In this document: one piece after another, positions 35,601 to 48,486 of the stretch
Position numbering within the stretch: the first letter of the stretch is position 1
How the letters are laid out: the number at the start of each line of letters is the position of its first letter
Assembly (NCBI GenBank): GCA_947579605.1
Contig: OX388312.1
Location: 23,955,313-24,019,312, forward strand
Reading direction: 5' to 3'
Length of the DNA stretch: 64,000 bases
Origin: Athripsodes cinereus
Taxonomy: Eukaryota; Arthropoda; Insecta; Trichoptera; Leptoceridae
Program-made: the position numbers and the translations under genes
Notes under the pieces: model-generated
Told to the model about the DNA's origin: nothing
The model's input: only the letters and a program-made list of their open reading frames with translations
The model's database searches: none

Positions 35601-36725
35601 AAAAGATAATAATATTATGTAGAAAATAGCGGAAGTCAATTGTGAAGGTTTTTCTGATATTTCAAGAAAAAAATATTTAGATTTATCTTTGTTTTGAATG
35701 AAAATAGCGTTTTTAATAAAAAAAGAACCACATTTGCTTTCTAATAGAGCCTAATAATACAGTACAGCGCTCATATGTAACCTTACAATAAAACGCTTCC
35801 TCGCATTTTAATTTTATGAGACCCAAATTTTTTTATTTCTTTTAAAAACCAATATATTCTGTAGGGTTTCTTTATTTACTATAACTACGTACTTCTTTAC
35901 TTTTTATAAAGGGGAATTGGAATAAACAATGTTGTTTACGATTTTATGGGAAGGGTATACAATATTGTGTAGGTGTAGTAGCTGTACAATTTGTTGTGGC
36001 CAAATATCGGACATTGGCATTCAATATTTACTAAGACATAATTAGGTTTAATTAATTATTAATAAAATCCTATTTAACCCAAAATAATAGAAATATGCTT
36101 AAAATATTGTAGTGTAGCATCGTTGCATAGATGGATTTTTTTTCTATCTCGAATCTAATTGCAAATCTGTGTCAATCATTTGGTCAAATATTTATTTAAC
36201 AACAGGGAAAGGGCACCATTAAAATGGAGAAAAGCCCTGCTTAAATCAGCTGCGTCTAGACTTTTCATCCAAGAGTAGATTGAAAAGAAGAAAAAATAAT
36301 TGTAGACAGAAATACGAACATTTTTGGCCGAAAATTTCGTACTTTGATTATATTTTATTTGCATACAAAATAAGCATGCACCATTATTAAAATTTCCTGG
36401 TAAGTACCTACATATTTTTACTCCATCAACAGGGATTATCATCGAGTTGTTTTTGATTAAAATCCAAGGTTCCAATTACTCATTATATTTTTAACGACTT
36501 CGTGTTTTGTTTTTTTTAGAGGATCTCAAAAATTGAAGTGCTTTTACCTACTAACGTAAGCACTTAAGTTAATAACATATTAATGAAGTGATAATAATAA
36601 GTGCACGCGTTTTATGCTTTAAATCATAATAATAAAATATAACTTTTTCTATAAAACAAAATTTCTAGTATCTAAGTACTTTCCTACTGATGTTAATTGT
36701 CATTGGACCATACTATCACTATTAA
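35601..36725. other. AT-rich DNA, no gene recognised
   Basis: The longest frame (36176-36475, minus, 99 codons) has no motifs and biased composition. No repeat seen. Confidence 0.45.
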
Positions 36726-36815
36726 TCCCACTAGCCAATGGACAAACAGTATGTTATAAATATGCAAATTTTCTTCTCCATACCAAAAAAATTCAAGATA
36801 GAAGACATATCTCTT
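36726..36815 (+). repeat. dispersed repeat R, partial
   Basis: 'cactagccaatggacaaaca', 'ataaatatgcaaattttctt' and 'ccataccaaaaaaattcaag' correspond to the left half of R. Confidence 0.4.
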
Positions 36816-37782
36816 TTTAAGTGTAGGTTTACATCAAATATAACGTAACGTACATTTCATAATATGCTTAATAAAATGTTAAGTGAAAGAAAAAAATATA
36901 AATCTGCTTTAAGTAAATATCGGTCTAATCTAAACCATACCAGCATCTCCTACAAGCAAGCTGGCCAGTAGTCAAACTGCAACCTACTTATCATACATCT
37001 CATGCTCTCCGTATCTTAAAAAAACTCGAGTATTTAGGTACTTACCTACCTCTATTTTGGATTTTGAACAAAGGAAATAAAAGTTTTTTCAAAGTATTTT
37101 TATCCTAATCGTAGCACCAAAAACAGTTGAGACATAACGATGGAAATGAACCCATTTCATAGTTAATTAAAATTTGTATTTTATTAAAGTACATCTTGTT
37201 TAATTTTAGTAACAAGAAAAAACATAAACGTTAAAAATTCTTTAAATCGTTTTCGTAATAAAACAATAAAAACTTGAACGACTTTCAAACGCAGATATTA
37301 CCCTTAACTCCCTTTTCCTACCCTTCTTATATTCCCGCTACCCTTTTAAAAATTATTATGAAATGAAAGCGTCAACAATCTGAAAACCCATAACTGTCTG
37401 TATAACATTGTAATTAAGAAATAAAAATGTTTCTCTTTTTTTTTCATACAATTTCTCCTCGCATTACTTTGCTATATTAAATAGCCTTCGAGGCAAAACG
37501 TTTGTAATATTTTATATCTATTATAACCTCTTTTTTCGTTATTATTAATTTAAATATTTACATACATACGTAAATAAATTTACAATAACTCTTTCAAGAG
37601 AATTAAGTATTATTATTTTAGATATATACATAAAATACGCTTTCGAAAAATATTTACTTTTATATTTTAGATATAGGAATCTACTTATCCCTGATTATTC
37701 GTACACGAGTGAATTAATTATTCTATACAGAATAGAATATAGATACTATCACTACATAATATTATAATGTTCACAATTAATA
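36816..37782. other. AT-rich DNA, no gene recognised
   Basis: No coding or repeat signal seen. Confidence 0.5.
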
Positions 37783-37826
37783 AATGAAATGAAATGAAAT
37801 GAAATGAAATGAAATGAAATGAAATT
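37783..37826 (+). repeat. (gaaat)n microsatellite, LINE tail
   Basis: About eight pentanucleotide units. On the minus strand they form an (atttc)n tail directly after the 3' untranslated end of the LINE at 37827-39195, so they are probably part of that element and not an independent microsatellite. Confidence 0.7.
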
Positions 37827-39195
37827 AAATAAATTTATTTCCTCACAACAAATGGAACAAACTTTATAAATATATATAAAAAAAATACAACAAATAAAAC
37901 AAAGCAACAACATTAATCACGTAAATATTCCATTCCAATGCAGTGAAGAAATTACACTGCCTCACTAGATTTTTAATCTGTTCTGAGGCAGTGGAATCCG
38001 TATTCACACGTACACTATATAATATATATCACTCAAACAACATAAAAAGCACGATTTTACACAATACCATTTTTTTTCCTATTTACTAAACAAAAATCAA
38101 CAATCATCAAACACAATAAAATATTATGCCAATCTATCTGTACACATTTAAAAGTGCAAAAGCTGAACTCTGCCTCCCAGTCTTCTTCAGCCACTCCACA
38201 ACAAGTTTCTTGAAGTTTCCACCGTCTTGGGATATATCCCTCTCTACCTTTGGTATAACGTGATTGTATACTCTCGGTGCCAGGAAGCAATAATATCTCT
38301 GGGCGAAACTTGTAGAAAATCCCGGAGGCTTTAGCTGTCGTCGATTTCTAGTGTTATGTGTTAGTATGTAATTTGGTTGGTAAGGAGCAGTGTTTTGATG
38401 CAGATGCAATATTATCTTCTTTATGTACAATTGTCTGATGTCTAGCACCCCGGTTTCTGCAAATAGTTGTTCGGTTGGATATCTGAATGGTTTCCATCTC
38501 ATAACCTTCAAAATGGATCTCTGTACTCTTTCCAATGGATTTAAGAGAGTTTTTGCCATTCCTCCCCAACCTATTATACCATATTCCATAACACTTTGCG
38601 CCAATGCGTAGTAAACCGTCATCAAAGTATTTTTATCTAAAATGCCCCTCAGTATTCTGAACAAAAACGTAAGCTTTCTACATCTTTTTACTATTTGTTC
38701 GATGTGGATTTCCCATCTCAAGTGTTGGTCAATATATATACCTAGGTACTTGTATACCTCGACGCACTCAAGAGGCTCACACATACATACTTTGTTGGGC
38801 AACGTACATTTGTGTATGACCAAATTAAATTCTTTTATTTGTGGCTGTTGTCTCCTGTCTATGCTAAACGTTGTATATTTTGTTTTGCTTATATTAAGTG
38901 TTAACAAATTAGCATTCAACCATACCTTAACTTTATTAACCTCTCTGTTTGCAGTCTCGAAAACATCCTTCCATGATTCTCCGCTGTATAGCAAGGCTGT
39001 GTCGTCGGCAAATGCAACAATTCTCTCTGGACTACTCAATTTGCATAGATCATTTATATATATTAAAAAGAGAGTAGGTCCCAACACACTTCCCTGTGGC
39101 ACTCCGTATTTGGTTAGCATATAGTTTCCATATTCATATCCGATTTTCACAGTCTGTTTTCTATTTGTTAAATAACTTTGAAACCATTGAAGTGT
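37827..39195 (-). pseudogene. Jockey-like non-LTR reverse transcriptase, 5'-truncated
   Basis: An open frame of about 353 codons runs from 39195 to the stop at 38134 on the minus strand. It opens with LQWFQSYLTNRKQTVKIGY upstream of the first Met (39150). Reverse transcriptase blocks follow in order: YGVPQGSVLGPTLFLIYIND, then AFADDTALLYSG (the FADD catalytic box), LNISKTKYTTFS, and YLGIYIDQHLRWEIHIEQI. A thumb/C-terminal region follows (YYALAQSVMEYGIIGWGG, RVQRSILKVMRWKPFRYPTE). This is the palm onwards; the fingers, the endonuclease and ORF1 are missing because of 5' truncation, the usual fate of LINE copies. About 307 bases of 3' untranslated sequence end in an (atttc)n tail. The frame is intact, so the insertion is fairly young, but the protein cannot be active alone. 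Confidence 0.85.
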
Positions 39196-39689
39196 TCAGA
39201 GTAAATGTTCAGTGTAAAGATCAGATATTTTATTTATTTATTAAGCATAAAAATATAATAACCTTAAACATAATCTATTTACAATATTAAATAATAGTGT
39301 ACATGTATTTTACTGTTTTACCCTCCTTAAAAAGTAAACTTGTGTAAAGGAGGGGAGCAGATTACATTGTATAAACCATCACATAATTATACATAGGTAG
39401 ATACAACAAAAAACAAATTCCACAATATACAATATATAGCATTAAACATGTCAGCAAAATTGTTCAACTTTTATTGTACGTCTATCTACATTACCCAAAA
39501 TAATACTAAGACTAATTATTGTAACAACAATAATATTACAACAAATGTGAAGCAACTCATGATATCTTTTTATGAAGCGGTTTTGTTGTTGGTTCCGATC
39601 TCTAAGTGCCATCAACCCAGATTATCAGTACAAAAATAATTTTCAATCTATACACCCACATATAGGAACACACATGTTAATACAATTAT

Positions 39690-40430
39690 TTCAGTTTTAT
39701 ATTTTTTACTTTAAATTTAAATTTTTTGTAGTCTTTCTCAGCACGTATAGCAGTTGGCAGACTATTTAAGATTACAATTCCTTTATAATAATATTGGTTT
39801 TGAGCTGTTGTAGTTTTGTATTTTGGAAGTCTCAACTTGCCAGTGGATCTAGGTCTGTCAACCACTACTGTACTGTAAATCAATGGACACTTCACAACAT
39901 TTTTGTGAATCTGTAGGAGAGCCGCTCTATTAAACAATTCAAATACGTCGCGTACTGGAAATAATTTAAACATTTCTTCGGTAGGGAAAATACGCGGTTT
40001 TTTAAGAATTATTTTAATAATCAACTTTTGCAATATTGCAATCGGCATTAAACTAGTTCGATATACTGCCCCACAGCCAATAATTCCGTACTGCACAATA
40101 AACTGGAATAGTGCATAATATACGACCTTCAGCATTTGCATATTAACTACATTTCTCAGGTTCAAAAATACGTATATTAATTTTCGTATTCTTTTATTAG
40201 TTGCTTCTATTTGATGTTTCCATTTAAGATTATTATCGATCAATATTCCTAGGTACTTAATTACAGTTTTGGATTTTAGTGGGGTACAATTACAGTCAGC
40301 ATTGGGATCTGAACAATTGCAATCATGGACAGTTACATTACCGAAGCGCGCATCTCCGCTAGTTTTAAGTGAATAGTGCATTAATACTGTTTTTTCGGCG
40401 TTCATCGACAGTAAGTTGAGTGAATTTTTT
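39690..40430 (-). pseudogene. second non-LTR reverse transcriptase C-terminus
   Basis: Open minus-strand frame ending at 39686, with NSLNLLSMNAEKTVLMHYSL, then YLGILIDNNLKWKHQIEATN, VYYALFQFIVQYGIIGCGAV, LQKLIIKIILKKPRIFPTEE and IHKNVVKCPLIYS. The domain order is that of the thumb and C-terminus of the 37827 element but the sequence is clearly different, so this is another family or subfamily. The catalytic box is missing. A cysteine-rich insert (HDCNCSDPNADCNC) lies between the palm remnant and YLGI, which is unusual. The 5' end at about 40430 abuts a SINE. Confidence 0.8.
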
Positions 40431-40440
40431 TTTTTTTTTA

Positions 40441-40545
40441 AAAGATATATCTGGGTTTTTGTTATAAACCCAAATACAACCTTATACACCTTTCACAGTA
40501 AGCTACTAAAAGCTTGTGTCGTGAAAGGGGAGTTTGCCGGCACCG
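40441..40545 (-). mobile_element. tRNA-derived SINE, copy 5 (head lost)
   Basis: Body of the 4003 SINE family ('ttataaacccaaatacaacc', 'cacctttcacagtaagcta', 'gggagtttgccggcacc'); the copy stops before the B box. It contains a small insertion in 'aagctactaaaagctt'. The junction with the reverse transcriptase remnant is at about 40431-40441. Confidence 0.7.
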
Positions 40546-41062
40546 GATAATACCTACTTACGGACAACACATGTTTGCCGGAATTAAATCATCAACTGAT
40601 ATAACATAATTATGCAGGTAAAAAAAATATATTGATAAAGTTAATAAAACTCAAAATTAATTAGAATATCGGTAATTACATACCACTACCTACTCGGCAA
40701 AACAACAAAATAAAATAGATGGCTTTTTAATTACCTCTAATGGCAATTAATTACTATAACTAACGAGTAGGTACCTCTGGCGATGTTGTTGTAATGATAT
40801 TGTAATCAGATGATAATTATTTTAATTAAATTATTATTATTTAGCCAAAAACGCATTGAAAATTTTAACACCGAAATATTTGATATGCATTATAAATTTG
40901 ATACAATATTATGTATTAATCCATAGCAATATTTAGCGTTAATCTGATATTAAAATTTCTGTGATTTCCCCGCTAATAACAGATCTACTACGCTCTACGG
41001 TAATATTTCGAGAAAAATGCAGATATTTGTTACACATCACGAACAAACATTATTAAAATTTG
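40546..41062. other. AT-rich DNA, no gene recognised
   Basis: No coding or repeat signal seen. Confidence 0.5.
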
Positions 41063-41190
41063 ACATCTTCAATTCAGCGATTATTCAACGATGTATGCCA
41101 CCAAGCCTGAATGTCTTGCTTATAAATTAGCACTGAGAAAACAACTTGCATGTTTAATGCATGCAGTTATTCTGCTTGCTACCCTCGTGG
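41063..41190 (-). repeat. dispersed repeat R, reversed
   Basis: Complement reads 'gggtagcaagcagaataact', 'gcatgcattaaacatgcaag', 'gcaagacattcaggcttggt' and 'gctgaattgaagatg', matching the left half of R. Confidence 0.5.
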
Positions 41191-42179
41191 TGTTATATGT
41201 AGACTATAAAATTTAACGAATAAAGTGTATGTAAAATAACAAAATGTTTACTTTATGTTTGTGATTTAATACTCCTTGTGAACTATAATATTATGGAAGG
41301 CTTTTTGCCATTAACTCAAATACGTTTAGTTTTCAACAAATTTGCGCAGTTTAATACAAAAATAAATAATACGCTGTTTTGTGAACTAAATCTATTAATA
41401 AAGATGTAAAAATCAATCGGACATCGCGATTGGAGAACCAAGTGAACGCATTGCAAAACTGTACAAAATCTAATAAAAAAAAGTTAAAAAGGTGTCCTAA
41501 TTAGGTACGCCATTAAAAATAAAATGATTTTGACAAGAGTTTTCCTGTTAAATAACAATAATTTGCATTATCGTTGGTTGCCTGTTATTATGTATTACAA
41601 ATGAAAATTATAATACTCGTAATTTATAAATAACCTGTATGGTAGTATGATGGAAATAACCAATTTCAATATATTACCACCACCTTTGGTTTTATACGGT
41701 AAGTAATCAATTTATATCAAAGTACCTTTTGAGGTTCACATTGATTACATGTTTATTAATTAGCTACATTTATTACATGAATATTAAAACTAGGATGTTT
41801 TTATTAAGAGGCCCTGAAATAATAATATGAAATTTTTTGATACAAAATTTGTGAAAGATGTATTGAAGTATATTTTCTTTCATACTTTAATGTAGGTACA
41901 CTCATATGGATATAATTCAATAAATTTAAAATCTTGTATTCGTTTTTTTATTATTTGAAAAACTCTTAAAGATTATCACTAAGCTACTTGTATGCAATTA
42001 ATTCATGTCTTTCACCATTTACTTTCTCTTGGAAACGCAGGAAAGGAACAAATCGTCTGCCTGTGAACTTTAGTTGTTCATACAGAAATTCATGTTAAGT
42101 AACAAGTTAATAAATTTCCTCTTACTTTCTATATTTTTCGTATGGCCCGGTAATGTACGTATGTCTTTAAAAGCCTATT
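41191..42179. other. AT-rich DNA, no gene recognised
   Basis: No coding or repeat signal seen. Confidence 0.5.
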
Positions 42180-42430
42180 CTCTATAGCCTTGGCTCGATC
42201 GCCTTCAACCAACAAGTCCATCGCCTGAAGTATTTTTGTATCTTCTGTAGGTGCCCTGTCAGGTCCCCACGACGTTGGCGATCACTCTGGCATAGGGCTC
42301 TCGGTCCTGCGCTATCTGGAATAGCTCCTCCACACCTCTCATTCCAGTCCAATCTCGTATATTGCGCAGCCACGATGTCTGCCTTCTGCCAGCCTCCCGA
42401 CGTCCCTCTATCTTGCCTGTCATAATCAAA
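42180..42430 (-). pseudogene. LINE C-terminal remnant, third family
   Basis: Minus-strand frame with IMTGKIEGRREAGRRQTSWL, RNIRDWTGMRGVEELFQIAQ and DREPYARVIANV. The R-x-TSWLRNIRxW ... LFxxAQDRExY pattern is a common LINE C-terminal tail in insects. A shift near the end puts the final residues in another frame. Nothing upstream is retained. Confidence 0.65.
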
Positions 42431-43870
42431 CTACATAATACATACACATAACTACATAATTGTCAGTCATAATGTATATTTCATTCTAACCATAATAAGG
42501 TTTCGGATGTCCTGCAAAGATATAGATAGACAAAATAAAATTGTTTGTTTTTGTTTTCATTTTATGTAGCAGTCTATTACTTGTGCACCTACCAATACAG
42601 TGAATAATGTTAAAGTTCACGAGTATCATATTGTATACTAACACATAGGGGACACCATATTCCTTTTATTGATCGGATTCGACAAATAATAATGAAAAAT
42701 TATTGCCATATTTCTACACAGACAAGCAAGCACCTACCTACCGTGGTGTGCGAGACAAAAATAATAATATGAAAGGAGAAATTCTCATACTTCACAATCT
42801 CTATTTCTATCCTATTTCTTTTTTGCAGCTTATCTGTTGCAATTTCAGACTGAATCTCCTTTGACGATTTGTCGAACCACACATGTAGTTGACACTAGAT
42901 CAACGATAACAATAGATCTTTAATAAAAAAATATTTTGCACGCAACTTATATATTTTGTCTTCCTTTATCCCCTTAAACAAACGGTATACAAACAATCCT
43001 CCTCCACTTATTTCCAGGGCATCTCCTTTTCTAAGACAGCTCTGATGTAATTTTATAGGAACGGTCGGTGTGTCAGAACGTTAAGAATGTCGTGAGAGGA
43101 GATAACTTAATGAGTACAGAGTTGAGTGGAAAAGACTTATTTATTTCGTAGAGAACCACTGAAGGGTAAAAAAGAAGTAAATTCTTCACTCATTTTCTTC
43201 CATTCAGAAAACCTAACTCATAACATTATAAGTATCTACCATATCATGTTTAATTTTTTTGAGAAGAAAATTCAAAAAATAAAAAGATTAATTTATAAAT
43301 TTCTCATTTTTTTATGATTATGTTAAATTAAAATAAATAGCTTTAATGATTTTTATTAATAATATTGATTTACATAATCTAATGCGTTCACGGAATTTTT
43401 ATTTAGTTTTTAAAGAAATGAAAACAGTCATGATTGACAATCTTTTGATTCGAGTGAAGGAATCACGTTATAACTTAAAAATATTTTGATGTTTTCTCTT
43501 CTACGAATTAGCTTTTTCTCGGAATTCTTTACTTACCCGAAAAGTAAATTACTAAGAATTATAAAAGGCACTCCCTTCGTCTTCCAGGAAGTTTGTCAAC
43601 TTGCCTTAAAATATTTTTGATGTTAATTTAGCACCAAAGTTAATAGTGATATTCAATATTTAAATAAGTGATTGACATGTTGATATAATTATTGCTGATA
43701 ATACTAGAAAAAATGTTTTTTTTTTTTATTTTATCTGCTATACCTTCTTATTTTGATCTGTGTTTTATTCCTTTAATTATTCCATACATCACATTTTACG
43801 GAATGACAAGTATAATTTGCTGTATCTGACAATAAGATACATAATAGAAGACAGTGAATAATACTGACTA
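42431..43870. other. AT-rich DNA, no gene recognised
   Basis: No coding or repeat signal seen. Confidence 0.5.
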
Positions 43871-44142
43871 GAAAATCAGAAGCCTCGATTCTAGAACCAT
43901 GTCTACACAATGCAACATTGTGTAAAACCTAATCGGAAGAAGTGAGAAAGGTGGCTCAACGCATTGGCTCTAGGCTGGCTTAAGTGATCACTTTCGGTGT
44001 CCATGTACAACGTTCACCAATTCCACCATTCTCATTGTCACGATGTAAGGTAAGACCAATCGAGACACGTTTTATGCAAACCTTAGAAGAGGCTTCTCGA
44101 GGCTTCTGATTGGTTTTGTCATCTGAACCCAAATCCGGTTAA
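43871..44142. mobile_element. long-TIR MITE, copy 1
   Basis: Shares with 52061-52590 the order 'accatgtctacacaatgcaa', 'taatcggaagaagtgagaaa', 'ggcttaagtgatcactttcg', 'acaacgttcaccaattccac' and 'ccaaatccggtt'. The right end 'gaggcttctgattggttttg' is inverted to the left start 'aatcagaagcctcga', so this copy has short terminal inverted repeats and a truncated left tip. No coding. Confidence 0.7.
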
Positions 44143-45215
44143 TCAATAAAAAAATTGTAAATATTCTTTTGAATGTTTACATCTGTCTAGAAAATATCAG
44201 AAAATAAGTAGATAGGAAAACGGAAACTAGAGGAGCTGTTTTTGTCTAGCACAGGACGTTGGACTAAACGGACGGACACTAAAAAACGTTGAATTATATC
44301 GTTTTAATTTTAATGATGTCAGATATCCCGTAGAAAAAACTCTGCTCGGAATTTGACTGGTTCATTTCAGAAAAAGGAATTAAGGGTAGTATATTAAAAG
44401 TCAGTGATAACAATCCACTTATTATATGTTAAAAAAAATACACATGCACTTGTTAAATTTCTCTCATCCTTTGCTTACTTCTCACCTCTGAAATATTTAC
44501 AGCTCGTATAGCTCAAATTCGGCTTTGAACAGAATACAACGGTCTGGCAATGAGTTTGCCAGTGTTGTAGATATAAAAATAATAATGCTTCATTGTCAAA
44601 ATATAAAAATGACATAAGGAAATCATTACTGGCATCTAAGGTCTCACCAACAAGTTAAAATGTTTATACTGTTGATTGGTTTTGAATGTTGGTATAATTG
44701 TCGTTTTGTTGTTGTTTTTTGTATTTTCTTTTTGTGACATTTGGGATTGTGTTTTCTCTGTCTCAAACTTCTTGTGTGACGGATATGTGTAGTTTCAATT
44801 GTTTGCTAAATTATTTTTTTTAATTTAACAAACTGTTGATTGTTACCATGAATTTTGACGGTTTTATCTGGGAATTCTTTATTGTTGATTTTAACGTTTG
44901 ACGAATATTGTGAATTTCTTCATTTATTAATTGTTGACAGTTCAATGCAATTATTTTTACTTACAGTTATCTTTCATTTTATATATTTTAAATGTTTTAC
45001 TATTTTTTTTTATATAGTATGAATCATTGAGTGTTCAATTGCAAGTTATTTTTATTGGTTTATTATATTCATGCTTATTTTTTATTTAATACTGTGTTGA
45101 TACTTTCTTACATATTGTATATTTTTAATTACTTTTTTGTAATTTTTGATACCATGTTTTATTCTTATAAAAGCTTTAAGCTGTATATGTGTGTATAAAT
45201 AAATAAATAAATAAA
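44143..45215. other. AT-rich DNA ending in a LINE-type (aaat)n tail
   Basis: The T-rich stretch 44660-45200 finishes with 'ataaataaataaataaataa' at 45196-45216, like other LINE 3' ends. No protein remnant is readable. Confidence 0.35.
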
Positions 45216-47224
45216 TATGTATCTCAATTTTAATTCGTGTATCGGATCTTCAGTATATATTTTGTGTTTCGACTCTACACTATTAAATGCATATGAGTAC
45301 ATTTTTACTAGTTCTGAGGCTTAAAAAATAAGTAGGTACTTTTGTTTACCATTTCTTTTTTATTTATAAATTTTTATTTATATAGATAATTTGTTTTTAT
45401 ATGAATTGAAATTGTGTAATGTATTATAGAGTAGGTACGTACCTACGTTAACTTTTCTTTGATAATCTGCCCACTACGTACTTCATAGAGTAGTTGTTGC
45501 GTGTTCGTGGGCAGTCATGAGATCGATATTTCTTCCGGAAAATATTCGCTTCTGAAAGTGGAAAACTTATTAAAAACTTGTTATCTATCAAGCAGCACAA
45601 CCCAAAATGGGCGAATGAATTATTTATGGAGTCCTCACGCCCATGAAAAATGTTCAATAACAGATATCATAGATTTTACCTAGTGGCAAAACATCGAAAA
45701 ATAACTATATGAATATTTACGATATTCTTATCTCGATGTACCCACTTACTTACTCGTATTTTATTAGCTAAAAAAGGCATGTATCTATTTAAAATATGTT
45801 TTTATTCATTTATATATGAGATAACGAAACGCCATATAGATCTGTCCTTACATACTTCTTTCATGTAACAAAAGTTTTACTATATTTTATTTATAAAATT
45901 AGTAACCAGGTAACGACTTATGAAGTCATTATCAAACATTAATAAAATGGAGTTTTACAAAATAAATTTCAACTCACTAAATAAAAAAAATACTTCTTTC
46001 ACTTCTTCTACATTCATACAATTTCTCATGAACGCACATCGATTTCTGCTACTCAATTTCTCCTTCTAAAAAGTAAATAAATAAAGAAAATATTGAATTC
46101 AAAAATAAGTTTAGTGCCGTTCGTAGTTTACAATTACGTCCAACCGATCATATTGGGACGGTGCATCATTTTTAGTATGAACTCTAAGATTTAACTAGGT
46201 ATAGGTGTTTCAGGTATTCAAGTTCAGTAGAATATTCCTGAACAATTTTTTTGCGAAATCACTGGTGTAGTTATAAATATAATTTACAATTCGTCTCTAG
46301 CATTTTTAGTGATTTTTATTGAATACATATGCAATTAAGCTTTAACAGCGAATTCGACAAAGTTTCTGCTTTAAAAATACCCTTAAAACCTACTTATTTA
46401 TTTAAAAACCATAAAATATATCGAATTACGTAAAAAATACACATTTTAAAAAATCTGTCTCGGTAAACTGACCGAAAATGATTCATTTGTCATATTTTTA
46501 AAAGAGTACGTAATAATATTATTCAATTTGAAACGCTTATAAAGCTTCAAAATTAATTTTATCTTCAAAATGTCATGAAAAATAAAATGACATTATTTTG
46601 ACACCGGTCTTTGGGAGAATTCGAGGAAGCGAGGTAAATACGTACCTATGGAGATACTTATTATACCCATTCTGAAAAAAAAAATGCTGAAAGGGGGGAA
46701 ACACGACAGTCGTAAACATTGAGCCTTATCAAGACTATTTCAATTTTCAATTACACATTTTTTCATTAAAGAAAACAATTCCCGAAATTTATTGGTCAAT
46801 TTAAGGGCGTAAAGCTCCGAATTTAGCAAAGAAAATTAGATATTTATCGTCGTCGTAAAATTATGCCCTAAAAATCTTTTGTAGCTTGTATTACCTACCT
46901 TTTAATATTTAGCAACATCAAAGTGATTTTGGGTACTTACGAAAAGTAAAAATATACTTATAATTGAACAGTTTAATGACTTGAAAAAATAATTATATTC
47001 GAACTGATCGAAAGGTTCATCCACTACAACGAAGCTTTACCGAAATTGAACATTTTCTTCTGCGACTGAAAAACTCAGAGTGGCATGAGTTCCTCGTTTC
47101 CTTATTTCTTATATTTTTGGTGTATTTTGTTGAATATGAGTAGGTATGATATAGAAATGTAAAAATTCTAAAAAAAGATAGAACTGACGGTGATATGAAA
47201 AACTGAGGAAAATTGTTGCAAATA
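45216..47224. other. AT-rich DNA, no gene recognised
   Basis: No coding or repeat signal seen. Confidence 0.5.
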
Positions 47225-47280
47225 GACATTTTGGAAAGAGATTTAGGATAGGTGGTAAACCACATCGCTGAATTGTAGTG
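47225..47280 (+). repeat. dispersed repeat R fragment, next to gap
   Basis: 'ggataggtggtaaaccacat' and 'cgctgaattgtag' match the middle of R. The rest may be inside the gap that starts 36 bases later. Confidence 0.45.
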
Positions 47281-47316
47281 CATCGTTAATTGTCTTATAC
47301 CTACTTGAGGTTTATG

Positions 47317-47516
47317 NNNNNNNNNNNNNNNNNNNNNNNNNNNNNNNNNNNNNNNNNNNNNNNNNNNNNNNNNNNNNNNNNNNNNNNNNNNNNNNNNNNN
47401 NNNNNNNNNNNNNNNNNNNNNNNNNNNNNNNNNNNNNNNNNNNNNNNNNNNNNNNNNNNNNNNNNNNNNNNNNNNNNNNNNNNNNNNNNNNNNNNNNNNN
47501 NNNNNNNNNNNNNNNN
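47317..47516. other. assembly gap (200 N)
   Basis: Exactly 200 unknown bases. A round number suggests a placeholder and not a measured length. Confidence 0.99.
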
Positions 47517-47754
47517 TGCATACAAATGTAAGATCTGTTTCAAAAAAAGACACAAAACAATTTGACTAAAAAAACGAAAGTTTAACATTTAAGATATAAT
47601 AAAGAGAGATTCCGGATTCGATTCCTCTTGCTGACAACCTGCTTTACCTTCACGATGCAAGTTTTTTTTAATTTGAAGATGTTCGAGGTGTATTAGAGTT
47701 TGTTGTGAAATTTTGTCATAAAAGATTTATATATATATTTTTAATTAAAGTCGT

Positions 47755-47826
47755 TTCCAGGTGCCAACAAACTCCCCTTTCACGACACAAGCTTTAAGCT
47801 TACTATGAAAGGTGTATAAGGTCATA
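47755..47826 (+). mobile_element. tRNA-derived SINE, copy 6, left part (split)
   Basis: 'aactcccctttcacgacaca', 'agctta' and 'gaaaggtgtataaggtca' then TA, where the transposon begins. The SINE continues at 49919. The tRNA head is missing or replaced; a B-box-like word (ggattcgattcc) at 47613-47624 may belong to another element. Confidence 0.7.
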
Positions 47827-48349
47827 TCGTCGATCTAACTTGTAAACCACGTAAATCCCGATTTGGCCAAAAGTGACTTTTTGATACCAATCAAATGTAC
47901 AGTTTATTCCTCACCACTGTGTGAAACTTTTATTTTCAAATTATTGAAATTGTTTCAAAAAATGGTCATCAAAAAAACACGCAAATCTAGTCCATAGAAC
48001 AATATAATTCGCAAACCTCTCAAATCCCAATTTACGCGCCTTTTGTACGACAGATATTGGTTGAGTGTTGCCGCCTGGTATAAATTTCTTTGCATTGTGA
48101 TTCGACCATATTTAGAAGTTTCGGTGTTGTTTTTTTTAGAGAGAGTTGAATGAGAATAATCAGTATTTTGAAAAAAAAAATACCAAGATATAAGAGATTA
48201 ATTAAAAATAGATGCAAATATCAATTAACAAAGAAAGGAACTTTGAAATTTGCAACGTTAGATGACGATGAGCGGAGAAGTTTGCTGATTTTTGGTCAAC
48301 TAACTGGGGCCAAAAGAAGACTTTTATAAACATATAAACATGATAAAAT

Positions 48350-48486
48350 CGGGTTAGTTGGAAGACATCGCATTTTAGTGATAAACTCGCCCTCTGTACA
48401 TTGAATTGTATAAATGATATTTTCTATGTTAATTTGTATTATTGTAAACAATGTATAGTGAAGAATAAAATAAATAAATAAATAAA
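48350..48486 (+). repeat. LINE-type 3' tail inside the TA element
   Basis: 'gttagttggaagacatcgca', 'ataaactcgccc' and a final (aaat)n at 48467-48484. The first words recur at 14415-14475. Confidence 0.45.

Noticed and set aside
36176..36475. 99-codon minus-strand frame as a host gene
   Set aside because: Residue composition follows base composition, with no motif and no splice or promoter context.
47312..47588. Reading frames across the N gap
   Set aside because: They consist mostly of unknown residues and mean nothing.
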